A stretch of 64,000 bases of DNA from Vicugna pacos (Eukaryota; Chordata; Mammalia; Artiodactyla; Camelidae), in assembly GCF_048564905.1 (NCBI RefSeq), contig NW_027328871.1, positions 1,302,001-1,366,000 on the forward strand. Reading direction: 5' to 3'. The notes under the pieces were generated by a model. It was not told where the DNA came from. It saw only the letters and a list, made by a program, of their open reading frames with translations, and ran no database searches. Made by a program: the position numbers and the translations under genes. Positions 12,181 through 23,299 of this stretch are shown here, in pieces (position 1 is the stretch's first letter; every line of letters starts with the position of its first letter).

Positions 12181-15100
12181 AAACTTATGGATTCTGTGAA
12201 AATAGAAATTTACTAAAAGAAAAAACCTCAGAAAAATACTAAAGTGTGGAGGATAAATCAAACATTATTAACAACAACTAGATAGCTGTATAAATCAAAG
12301 AAAAAATATATAAAGAAAAATGACAACAAAAACAAAATCCATGGGGTATAACAAAAGCAGTATTAATAGGGATGCTTATAGCAAAAGAATCCCACATATC
12401 CAAATAAGAAATATCTCTCTCTTATAACATACTCTTACCACCAAGGACGTAGCAAAATAATAAATAAAACTTGTTAGTAGAAGGAAAGTCACCTGAAAAA
12501 ACAGAACATTATTAAATAAGATAAGGAATAAAAATGCAAACATTTAATCAATCTAAATAATGGCTTTTGAAAATAAATAAAGTTGATAAACTTTAAGCAG
12601 ACACATGAGCAAAAAGAAGGTTACAGGTTAATAAGCTCAGAAACTAATTAGAAGTTACAGGTTATATTAAAGGAATACAAAGCATCATAATATGATACAA
12701 CAAATTATATGCGAATAAAATGGAAACCCTAGAAGAATCGGACCATTTCTAAGAAAGACGTAATCTCCAGAATGGAATGCGAAAGAAAATATGAACAGAT
12801 TATCACTAAAGAAATTGAATAAGTATTTAAAAAAATCTCACAAGAAACAAAATTCCAGTCCTAGACAGCTTCACACGTGATTTCTGCCAAACATTTAGAG
12901 AAGAGATATCATCTATACTTCTCAGTGTATTCCAAAAAATTCAAGAGGAAAGTAGGCTTTCTACCCCACATTTCTGTATCACACTTCAACTAGAATTGGA
13001 ACAAATACCTCAAAAAATTACAGGTTAAATACTACTGATAAGCATAGATGCAAAAATCACCACTAAATTGTTAGCAAATCCAACAATACATTAAGAGGAC
13101 TATACATTATGATTAAGTCCATTTATTCCAGGGATGCAAAAGTGATTGAATACCCAAAAATTAATCAGTATGATACACCACACAAACAACCTGAAGAATA
13201 AAAATTATATGGTCACCTCTATAGAGTCATAAAATGTTTTGACAAATTCAGTATCTATTTATGAATATATTCCTCCTCATAGTGGGCATGAGGAAACATA
13301 CCTCAACACAGTTAAGGTCATATATCACAAGAAACTCACTAACATGACACTCACTGATTAAAAGCTTAAAGCATCTTCAATAAGAGCAGAAAGAAGAGAA
13401 GAATGCTCACACTTACCACTTTTATTCAGTATAGTATAGAAATTCTAGCCATAGCTATTCAAAATAAAAGTAAATAAAATTTAGCTAATTAAGAAAAGGA
13501 GTAAAAGTATCTGTTTGCAGATGACATACTTTAAACAGAAATACTAAAGAAGACGCCACAAACCTACTAGGGCTTATCAATGCATTAGGTAAAATTTTCG
13601 AATGTAAACTTAACATAGAGAAATCTTGCATTTCTACACACAAAGAACAAGCTAACAGTTAGAGACAGTGAGGGAACTGTCACATTTACAGTTGCATTAC
13701 AAAAAGATATCAAGAAATGTATACAACCAAGGAAGTAAAAGACCTGTACTCAGAAAACTATAAAATATTTACAACAGAAATTGAAGTTAATGCAAACATA
13801 TGAAAGTATATAATGTGTTCATAGATGAGGAAATACTATTGTTTAAATGATAATATTAGCCATCAAAATACACAAATTTAATTCAGTGCCTATCAAAATA
13901 CCAAGGGCATTTTCAGACACTTACAAAAAATAATTCTAAAATTTACATGTAAACACAAAAGAGATGAAATCACTAAAAAAGAGAAAGAAAGGAAAGAAAA
14001 CAAACAAACTAAAAACACAAACAACTTTAACAAAGTACAAAGAGGATGTGTTAATGTCCCTTATTTTAAACTATAACAAAAAACTACAGTATTAAAAAGA
14101 ATATGGTAGTGGCAAAGAACAAACAGAATAATGGAACACAACAGAATGCCTGAAAATGAAATCAGACACTTATGGTCATTAAGCCCATTCCAAAAATGAA
14201 TAAACAGTCGGGGAAAGGTAACCACCAGGCACATGAAACCGATCAACATCACTGACAATCAGAAAAATGCAAGTCCAAAACACAATGAGATTTTACGTCA
14301 CTCCTGTCAGAATGACTATTATCAAAAAGATAACAAACATAAGTGTTGGTTAGGATGAAAGAAAAACAACCCTGATGCACTGCTGGAGTGAATGTAAATA
14401 TGTGATGCCACTGTGGAAAACAACATGGAGCTTTGAATAAAAATTAATAATGAAATTTAATCCAAAGTATACATATCAGGATACTTATTCCAAGAAAATA
14501 AAAACACTAATTAGAAAAGATAAATTCAACCCTATATTCACTGTAGCATTATCCACAATAGACAGAATATAGAAGCAAATATATTGCTCATCAATAGATG
14601 ATGGATAAATAAGATGTGTGTTTATAGTATATATATCTACCCATCTTAAGTACAGATTAATCTCTCTCTATATATACACATACACACTTTATATATATAT
14701 ATGCATTATATATATATACACATATATAGGTATATATATATATATATATGCACACACACACATAAAAATACAATGGGATATTACTCAGCTCTAAAAAGAA
14801 TAAGTTCTTGCCATTTGCAATAAATGGGTTGACCAAGAGTGTAATATGCCAAGTGAAATAAGTCAAAAAATGATGACAAATGTTGAATGATTTTACTCAT
14901 ATTTGGAATTTAAAACAAATGGACATAACAACTCAGAAAATTAATTATAGATATAGAAAGAAACAGGTTGTTCAGAAGAAGGAGGGAAATGGGGTGAGGA
15001 AAAGAAAATTTGAGGAATTTAAGGGAGAAAGTTTTCCAGTTGCAAATTAAATGAGTCAGGGACAAGAAATGTACTGTATGGGAAATAGCCAATAACTATT

Positions 15101-15630
15101 AAATATCTTTAAATAGCAACATATCATAACTAGATATATTCTGGTGATCTGTTTGAAATATATTAAAAACAGCAAACAGTATGTTGTATAAGAGAAACTA
15201 ACACAGTGTTATAGATAAAAGTACACTTCAAAAACAAACAAACATACACATAGAAAAAAATTAGATTTGTAGTTAACAGAGGCAGGGGTTGGGAATGGAG
15301 CATTTGATTAATGCACTCAAAAGCTTTAAACATCCAGCCGAAAAATAATCGTGTTCTAGGGATGCCCCGTAGTAACATGAAAATTTCAATTAATACTGCT
15401 TTATGTTCTATATCAATGTTGTTAAGAGAGTAGACCATAATGTTTCTCATCACAACCAAAAGAGAAATTGTATTTCTTTACAATTGTATCTAAATGAGAT
15501 AATGAAATCTCCCTAAAGTTGCTATGATATTTATATCATGATACTTGTAAATCAAATCACTATCCTGTGCCCCTAAATTTACAGAGTGTTTTATGCCTAT
15601 TATATCTCAATAAAAGCGGAAGAAAAAATG
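12181..15630 (+). mobile_element. L1 ORF2 and 3' end, 5'-truncated, plus strand
   Basis: The plus strand from about 12,700 to 13,000 reads as degenerate L1 ORF2 just before the reverse-transcriptase core; the better preserved copy B equivalent encodes IPGLERFRDDFCQTFIEELS. Further RT and C-terminal sequence follows to 14,560, then a 3' region with TA/CA microsatellites and an end near 15,620 (atatctcaataaaagc). Frames are broken throughout. It adjoins the minus-strand L1 segment to its left, so the two face away from each other in sequence order. The paralogue is 46,531-49,925. Confidence 0.85.
14621..14760 (+). repeat. (TA)n/(CA)n compound microsatellite
   Basis: Alternating TA runs with cacaca stretches lie within the L1 3' region. 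The copy B equivalent (49,006-49,042, followed by CA) is shorter and simpler. Confidence 0.92.
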
Positions 15631-18600
15631 GAAAGTCACTGGTCACTTTTTCCCATGTCATTTCTCATGATTGTTTTTGCAGCAAGTTAATTTTAGTCAT
15701 GATATACTTATCCTAGTTAAGATACAATTAAATAAGTGATTCCACTAAATTATACATAAAGATATGAATAAAATTAGTGTTTTACCATGCCTTAAACTTT
15801 CATCATGTTAGCCCACTGCTTCTGTAGGCAACAAAATTTCATTTTGTGTCTTCATCTGAGATTAGGGAATGGATACAAATTTAAAACTGACTGCTCTTGC
15901 TGTGAATGCAAAAGTTCACTGTCTCAGACCGAAAGTCTCATTTCCACGAGAGCATCTGTAAGAAATAAACATGCTAGGTTGCTAAAAATCTCAGAATGGT
16001 AAAATCTCAGAACTCCTATAATTCTTAACTCTTTTGCAATGGGAATGCAATACTGACAAAAACTTGATTTGGGATAAAAATGTGCTGTTTTCTCATGGTT
16101 GCATTATGGGATGTGAGGATAATTCCTCAGATCCACAACAAACATTATCGCTGAAGTGCTGGGCAAAGAAGTGTAAAGGTTCTGCATTTTTAGTACTGAG
16201 GACTGCTTTCAAAATGATGACTACGCTCACTCTAATCCAGGTAGTCAAGGAAAGAAAGGTTATTGCAATTTGTAGCTTAAAGGGAATAAATCAGCAGTTC
16301 AGCCTCAATAAATTAGTCAAGGAGTGTTCAAAGACAAAATAAGTTGTGTCAACAATGAGAATTAAAAGAAAAAAATTTGACATAAGCTTAAATTAAAAAG
16401 GAGACACTGTCCTGTGCTGGGCTCTGGGGACTGGAGAATGTATATGCCTCTGTCCAATTCAAGGGTTCAGTGGCTTGGCCCTAGCATTAGCTTGGGATTA
16501 AGTGAACAGGTAAAAATTAGTATACTGGGAGAAATATAATCTACCTCTCCCTGATCGAAAGAAAATCTGAAATGAAACTCTTAATTCACAGAGATTCTGC
16601 CAGATGCAGAGGAATAATTCAATGGTGACTCAACTAAGACAAACTTAGTTACAGCTTAACAATTCATCTTCATACACACACACAGTGGTACTCATATTTG
16701 TAGTATTTAGTGGGAAGAATTCAGTGGCCAGAGCTCAGAGAATAGATTTCAAACACCAGCCAACTTTTGTAGTTTTGCCAATAGTCTAGGTTTTCCCAGG
16801 TAGAAAACTACAGATGGACAAACAAATAATATTCTTTTTAGGATTTCTAATTTTGAAATTAAATTGAAGAGTTTGAATTATCAGTATAGAAACTTGTTAT
16901 TATGATCACAGTAAGACCCACTGTGTGATAATAGAACTGGAAAGTAGCTGTTTAACCAGCCCATCTGAACCCCAGTCTGCTAATGTAGCAACAAAATATT
17001 CACCATCAGATTTGAGCTGACAAACTTAAAAGTTTGATGTTTCTGTTTTAGGAAAAACCACTGCTGTCCAGACACAGATCTCCTGCTGCAAGTGGGCTCT
17101 TTTCTTCTCTAGATAAAAGTCATATTGGTGGGATGATGCTGGAGTTAACCCTGGCCCATTTGCCCATTCTCCAGATTATCAAAGGCTTTTTCACAAATGG
17201 TGACACATTTTCAGGACTCAATGTTGTCATTCCAGTCTTATCAGCTGACACTGGCTGCATGATTGTGAGCAGAAGCCTTAGGCTCCATGAACTTGCCTAC
17301 AATTTTCCAGCATTACATGGTATTTCACATTCTGAAAATGCTCCACATTTTATTTTAAATTAATGGGATATAAACAAAGTATTCGATGAATATTTTATAT
17401 TTCCTAATATCTGTATAAATTTGGCATTCTTGCAGTTTGACAAATTTTTAAATCTACCACCCTCACCTCTTTTTAGTCCACACATTTAAGATTGCAATTT
17501 GGTTACTGAATATGACCACCACAACCAAGCGTCTAGTACCACATAGATACTTACTGTGTGAAGGTTTGAAATGGCACAATTTATGTGGGGTGTATATTCC
17601 TGCATTAAATGTTTGCAATGACACTGTCTCTTCTGGACAAATCTCTGATTCTAAAAAGTAAATTAATTAGAAGACTATATTTATTGATAAGGGGAAGAGA
17701 ATCAGCTATTTTGGGGTGGGTGGGTGATGAAGAGACAGGAAAAAAAAATACAGCAAGTGTGAATGGAATGCTTTAGGCCTCTGGAGGCTTGAGTTAAGAA
17801 GAAAATAATACTTTGTCTCCTGTACCTACCTTAAATTACTGTCTTGAGTGACTATTCCTTGCGATATGAAAACAGCTAGTTTGTGGTGAAGACTAAAGTC
17901 CATAACAAAATAGTTTGAAAACCATGAGAGTTTTGTTGTTTCAGGAAAGTAGATTTTGCTTAAAGTCAACATGTATTTTTCATTCACTAAATAATAAAAT
18001 GTATCCTGTGGCAAGTGATGTGCTTACTGTGCTGGTATCCAAGTTAGACAAGGAAAGGGTGATACACAGAAAACATCTGGAGGTGGTGGTTTCTGTGCTG
18101 AGACTGGGAAAATCTAAGTAGGTAAAAGGAGGACATCCTAAGTCCAAGGATTACCTGGAGCAAAAGTTGTGAATTTGGAGCTAACTCTGTTGACAAGCAG
18201 TTGCCTGGATATATCTCCAGAAACAGTGAAACATAAAGATCTGTGAAGGTAGTCAGATGCCAGATCTATTAAGAAATGACTAAACTATGTTGAGTTTGTG
18301 GGCTTAGAGTTGGAAAGGCATTAAAGGCCACCCTGAGGATACAAGCTTGACTTTGGCTGGAACATAAAAGCAACATAAAGTATTGACTACAAAATATAGC
18401 GTAGATTTTTCAGGGCAGGAATAAAAGCACCAATTGAAATGCTTTGAGAACAGCACAAAGAAGACCATAGATAAAAATACTTATTAAATTCTACCACATG
18501 CTGAATGTCCCATCTGAGACTACATCATGTGACCCTTATGATTCCAGGGATGAGATAATAGAGACCGTGAATCCTGGCTGCTTCCTGTATTTATCTTCCG

Positions 18601-18975
18601 TTGCAACCTATCCTGACTTAACACGTTTAATACTTTCCAGGATGAACCAGAAACCACTTAGTACTTTTCCCTCTCTACATATTTTAGTCTTTTTCTTATT
18701 TCTTCCATTTTCTCTTCTTCCTTTAAAGAAATTATTTAAATTTACAGCCAAATTTTTCCATCAAATGATCATATCAATCAAATATCTCTTTTTTCTTTAA
18801 ATGGTAACTTAGTCTCCCGTTTAACTCTTTACTCTATTTTAAAAAAAATATAGGAAAATGCAGGTACACATCTATGTTTGTTGTTCAAATAAGAAAATTG
18901 CAGATAGTTGTTGACATTTGCCAACATTAATATTAACCTTTGTTATCCTGCATAATCTGGTTATCCTCTGGTAGA
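15631..18975. other. HSFY 3'-flanking sequence, no recognised gene or repeat
   Basis: About 3.3 kb between the L1 ending near 15,630 and the HSFY stop codon. I recognise no repeat family and no protein here. It includes a CA tract near 16,675 and several open frames under 105 codons (for example 16,034-16,342 and 17,915-18,121). Only a few of these persist in copy B, and where they persist the differences look unconstrained. As it is downstream of HSFY on the minus strand, part of it could be HSFY 3' UTR, but no polyadenylation site was assigned. The copy B equivalent is 49,926-53,276. Confidence 0.6.
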
Positions 18976-20652
18976 TCAGTTGTAATTAGGATGACGTTCA
19001 TAACCTGAAGATGGCTGATGAGTTGGCCTTTAAAGAGTAGTAGTTGATGTATCAGCTATCACTGTCACTGGAAACTGTTGGTTCTCCCTGGTTGAAGTTT
19101 AGAAAAATGACCTTCATTGGCAGCTATGTAGTGATAACTTTTTGGAAAATTAGAAGGATCCACCATTAGTACAAAATAATTGGTCTGTATGGGAGACAAG
19201 TTGCTGTTCTGAGAAGTAGAACTTGTAGTTGTAATGAAGTTCACAACACGGCCATTTGCTTCAGTGTAGCTGCTTTGAGAGTGCCCGTGGACTGTGGTCA
19301 ACTGATTTAAAATAGTACGTTGATCCACTGCAATTTGTTCTGTTGGTCTAAATGACATTGATGATGGAGGAGAAAAACCACCTCTGATCAGGGTAGTTGT
19401 ATCATCATTTATGTGGCTAGTAGAGGGCTTTCTTATTAGAGGCATGTTTAAATTTGCTGAAAGTAAAAATGCACTTTCTCCACTAGTGTCAGCCAGAAAA
19501 TCAAAATTGTGATTATGCACATTACCCCCTGCTTTATAGTGCTTCTTTTTGAAATCTTAAGCCAATGAAGACACCAGAGATGCATTTTTAATCCCAACTC
19601 TTCTTTTTATTCTCACTACAACCTGGGGACAGCCTCGTTTAAGATTTGGATTATAGCAGAACTGAAGCTAAAATACAAGGAGAAAAATTTTAGTAATATT
19701 TCAAACCAAAATAAAAGACTACAATAAGCCTAACCTATAAAACCTCAGATTTCAAGGTTACTATGCAAAGATAATATCATCAAAATATGTACATTGCTGA
19801 CTATTTTTTCAAATTCCTTATTTGGAATATACACATTGAAATAGTATAGTCATCAAGTTTAAAAAGTTAGCATTTGCAGTAATGGTGAAATCCACTTTTT
19901 AAAAGCAGCTTTAATACCTTTATTTAGATTTCTCTTAAGTTTCATAGTTGCTAGGAAAATTTCTCATAATCTTGATTACTTAAGGCACTGTCCTCATATT
20001 TAGAAAAAATAAAGAGTTTTAGCTTTTGCAGTTGTATACAATTTTCAAAATCTAGCTTTACATTTATATTACCATAGTTTGATGTACAAAATAAAATTTT
20101 ATATATACTTTACCAAGTCATAACTACAATCACTGAATTTCTTGCTTAAAATAGAGACTTCTTTTTCTTCTGCCATAAAGACAGCTAGACAAACAGATCT
20201 TTGAAAACTCTGCCGCACTTTACTAAACCCATAAATGTTAAGCTGTCTAAGTTAACTTTTCATACTTCCAGTTTCAAATATTCTGAAAGAGGCCTTTCTT
20301 TCCAAAACTTCCTTCTTAAAGACATCTTCATCAATCACTATGGAAGTTCCATTATCATCCCACCAGATGGATTTAAATTTGTCACTCCCAGCCATTTTCC
20401 AGAGTTTTCTTGGAAATGTCAGGGAACGAAAATCATTATCTTCATCTGCTTCAGAGATACAATGTATGCAACATGGTGTTTTTATCAAGGATTCTTCAGA
20501 CAAATTCTGAAAAGCATTTACTTCAATCATAGACATCAAGACAAGTCCCCAGAGAATGTTTGATCACACAGTAGCGATCTACCAGAGTTTCCTGAACCAG
20601 TTGGTCCATCTTTACAAGACACATCTTGAATTTCTGAAGAAATATGTTCCAT
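18976..20652 (-). pseudogene. HSFY: HSFY pseudogene, copy A (heat-shock-factor-like, Y-linked)
   Basis: A two-exon gene on the minus strand, recognised by its similarity to human HSFY as recalled. Exon 1 is 20,652-20,141, starting MEHISSEIQDV. It encodes the HSF-type DNA-binding domain, with FPRKLWKMAGSDKFKSIWWD, then VIDEDVFKKEVLERKA and FRIFETGSMKS, continuing after a stop into LRQLNIYGFSKVRQ. Exon 2 is 19,667-18,976, beginning LQFCYNPNLKRGCPQ and ending HPNYN as in the human protein. The 473-bp intron keeps its acceptor (tag before exon 2), but the donor reads AA where copy B has GT. Other lesions: a 1-bp deletion near 20,540, in-frame stops at 20,252-20,254, 19,557-19,559 and 19,030-19,032, and a 1-bp deletion near 19,080. 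HSFY proteins are testis-expressed nuclear factors related to heat-shock factors. This copy cannot make one. HSFX or an autosomal HSFY copy is less likely, given the N-terminus and C-terminus. Confidence 0.93.
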
Positions 20653-22179
20653 CACAAATAACTTTTTCTACAGCTAATTTTCTAATCTGCAAGATTTTGG
20701 GCACTGCAGCTTCAAATGCTGCTCTGGCAGGCCTGCACATATAAACTGCTAGGCCTTCACAATGGTTCTCAACTTCAGTAGATGTGACATCACAAAACGA
20801 CTTGTCTCCTTGCAACTCAAGTGTAACATTCAGTCAGTGTTTACTTCTCATTCATACAGTTAAAATGAAACATATAGGATACTTATTTATATAGTGTGAT
20901 CTGCAAATATTATCCCCCAAAACTCTTTTTAAATAATTTAATTTGGTGGTCTATGAAATAAAACCAATCTCCATCCTTTTGTACACAAATTTATACCAGA
21001 TTGGTGAACAGAGAATAAATAATGCACAAAATGTAGAAAATAATTTTAAAGTTATGGAAATTTAAGTGAAATTTTTGTAAAACCTGTACTGAAAATTTAT
21101 AACTATTACTTTATAATTTGTAATTAAGGTGAATCTTAATTTGATTTGGAAATGGAAGTAGTTATTTATCTGTTCATTTTACAATAAGTAGCTCTTTATT
21201 CAAAATATGGGTAAAATACTTATCAGTGTATTTGGTATGTTTATGAATAAATGGTAAATATGCATGAAATAAAACTAGATTAAAATAATGAATCAAATTT
21301 AAGAAATCTCAAAGGGGGTAATTTTTGTTTTAAATTATATTTCAGTGCTATAAGTAAAACAAATGTAACTTAGTATTCCTCTTTAAAATTACTAACAGAA
21401 AATCATATTGTATACTTACAAAAGTTTACTTTTGCCATTATTTCATTCAGAGGTTTTTCAGTCCCTAGAAGGAATAAATTTTCTTGTCATCTTTATAATC
21501 CATACTCTTGGGGCTTCTGTTAAGTGTTCCAAAATGATGTTGATAAATACACGTATAAACAAGATCCTGGGTTCAATAAACAGTGACTCCATTAAGGGGC
21601 AAACAAGCAATCAAAAACAAAGTAATAACAGTATATGTGGGTTGGGGAGGAAAAGATCAGGTAATGCATTTTAGGAAGCAATATGTTTCTCAGACATGAA
21701 ACAATTGGCATTGTTTGTATAATGCGGCATTTTAAGGCAAGTGTTTTGTACATTAATTGTTAATAATAGCTAGATTCTGTATCACTAAACTGTAGTAAAT
21801 CCAGCACTACTAAAAGTTGTATTCTTTATTTTGACATAAATTCCTTTAAACATAAGCCAAATTCAAATGGGAGATAAATTTTTTAAATAAATAAATATTC
21901 ACTCAAGCTACAATGTAATTTTTCCTTCAGTATGTGTGTATTCCATTCTAAGTAAATATTAGCAAGCTGAATTCATGGCATACTATAAGTATTATAAAGT
22001 ATAGTTAAGTTGGCTTGGTCCTGATACATAAATTTTATTTAACATACACAAATCAACAAATGTGATACCAACCATTATATAACAAAGAATTCAAAAACAA
22101 CAATCTCAAAATATGTAGGAGAATTATTCACAGATCTGGTCTTAACTTAAAAAAAATTCTTAACATATTCGCTCTAGAT
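20653..22179. other. HSFY 5'-flanking sequence, no recognised feature
   Basis: AT-rich sequence upstream of the HSFY start codon (minus strand), without a recognised repeat until L1 begins near 22,180. It would contain the former HSFY promoter and any untranslated first exon. I could not identify a heat-shock element array, TATA box or CpG-rich block with confidence. The paralogous stretch is 54,957-56,489, diverged to about the same degree as the rest. Confidence 0.55.
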
Positions 22180-22730
22180 AGAATATGACTAAACATAATA
22201 AAAACCATATATAAAAAACCCATGATTATCTTCAAGTTCAATGTTAACATACAGGAAGGTTTTTCCCTGGTCCAGTAATAAGAAAAAGTACCTCATTTCA
22301 CAAGTCCTAAATTACACTACTTTAGTTCTAGCCAGAACAACTAGTCAAGAAAAAATATAAAAGGCATTCAACTTGTAAGCAAGCAGTGAAATTTTTATAG
22401 ATGACATAATTATACATAGATAGAAATCTCCATACACTCCTCCAGTCACTGTTAGAAATAATGAATAAACTTAGTAAACTTGCAGAATACAAAATCAATA
22501 TACAAATATCCATTGCATTTTTATATAGTAAAAACACATTATCAGAAAGAGAAATCAGGAAAAGAATTTTGTGTAAATTTATACCAAAAAGAATAAAATA
22601 GGAATACATTTGATAAGTGAAATAAATGTTCGAAACATAGATCTGTAAATTACAGGTGCAAGAAATATAAGTAAACATAATAAATAAAAGAAATTCTGTG
22701 TTTACTGATTGAATACAATGTGAGGAAATA
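22180..22730 (+). mobile_element. L1 ORF2 reverse-transcriptase fragment, plus strand
   Basis: The plus strand resembles L1 ORF2 from the RT palm region onward: sequence like gttaacatacaggaaggtttttccctgg is followed by the segment around gatgacataatt, which matches the 'ADD' catalytic region, and then caaaatcaatatacaaatatc. Frames are broken. It adjoins an L1 piece in the opposite orientation (22,735-23,290), a pattern typical of 5' inversion by twin priming or of later rearrangement. The paralogue is 56,490-57,020. Confidence 0.75.
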
Positions 22731-22734
22731 CACT

Positions 22735-23290
22735 AATCTATATTTCGCTTGTTCAAACTCCCCAGCACTACGTATTGAGGAGAATCTCTTTTCTTGTTTT
22801 CATACTCCTGCTTCCGTTTTCATGGGTTAAATGATCATAGGTGAGAGGGATTATATCTGCTTGCTCTATTCTCTTCTATTGATTGGTGTCAGTTTTTGAG
22901 ACAGTATCATGTTGTTTAAGTTACTAAAGCTTTGTAGGACTGTTTAACAATAGAGAACATTACACTATTATATTTAATACTCTTTTTCAAGATTATTTTG
23001 GCAACTCAAGATCTTTGTGGTTACATATAAATTTTGAAATTATTTCTTCTTATTAATGGAAAAATCTCATGGGTATTTTGACATGAATCACATTAAATGT
23101 AGATTCCTTTGGGTAGTATGGTTGTTTCAACCACATTGTTTCATAACATTAACATAAGAGTTCTTTTCATTTCTTTGGATCAATTTTAATTTCCTTCATC
23201 ATTGTTTTCTATTTTTTAAAGAATAGGTTTTCATCTTATTTGTTAAATTCATTTGAAGGTATTATTTACATATATATAATTATATATATT
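22735..23290 (-). mobile_element. L1 ORF2 fragment, minus strand (inverted partner)
   Basis: The plus strand reads as the reverse complement of late ORF2, with phrases such as gatcataggtgagaggg, ttctattgattggtgtcag and agtatcatgttgtttaag. It ends in a TA-rich stretch near 23,290. The paralogue is 57,035-57,612, so this inverted arrangement predates the duplication. Confidence 0.72.
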
Positions 23291-23299
23291 ATATTTTTA

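Noticed and set aside
20201-20563. Plus-strand 120-codon frame across HSFY exon 1
   Set aside because: It is the antisense shadow of the HSFY DNA-binding domain exon and is not conserved as a frame in copy B.
18976-20652. Assignment to HSFX or another HSF family member instead of HSFY
   Set aside because: The N-terminus (copy B MAHISSKIQDVS), the exon boundary and the HPNYN end agree with HSFY as I recall it. A database search could still overturn this.
20612-20815. Minus-strand 67-codon frame just upstream of HSFY exon 1, a possible extra N-terminal exon
   Set aside because: It overlaps the HSFY start in another frame, has no known similarity, and is not maintained as a frame in copy B.
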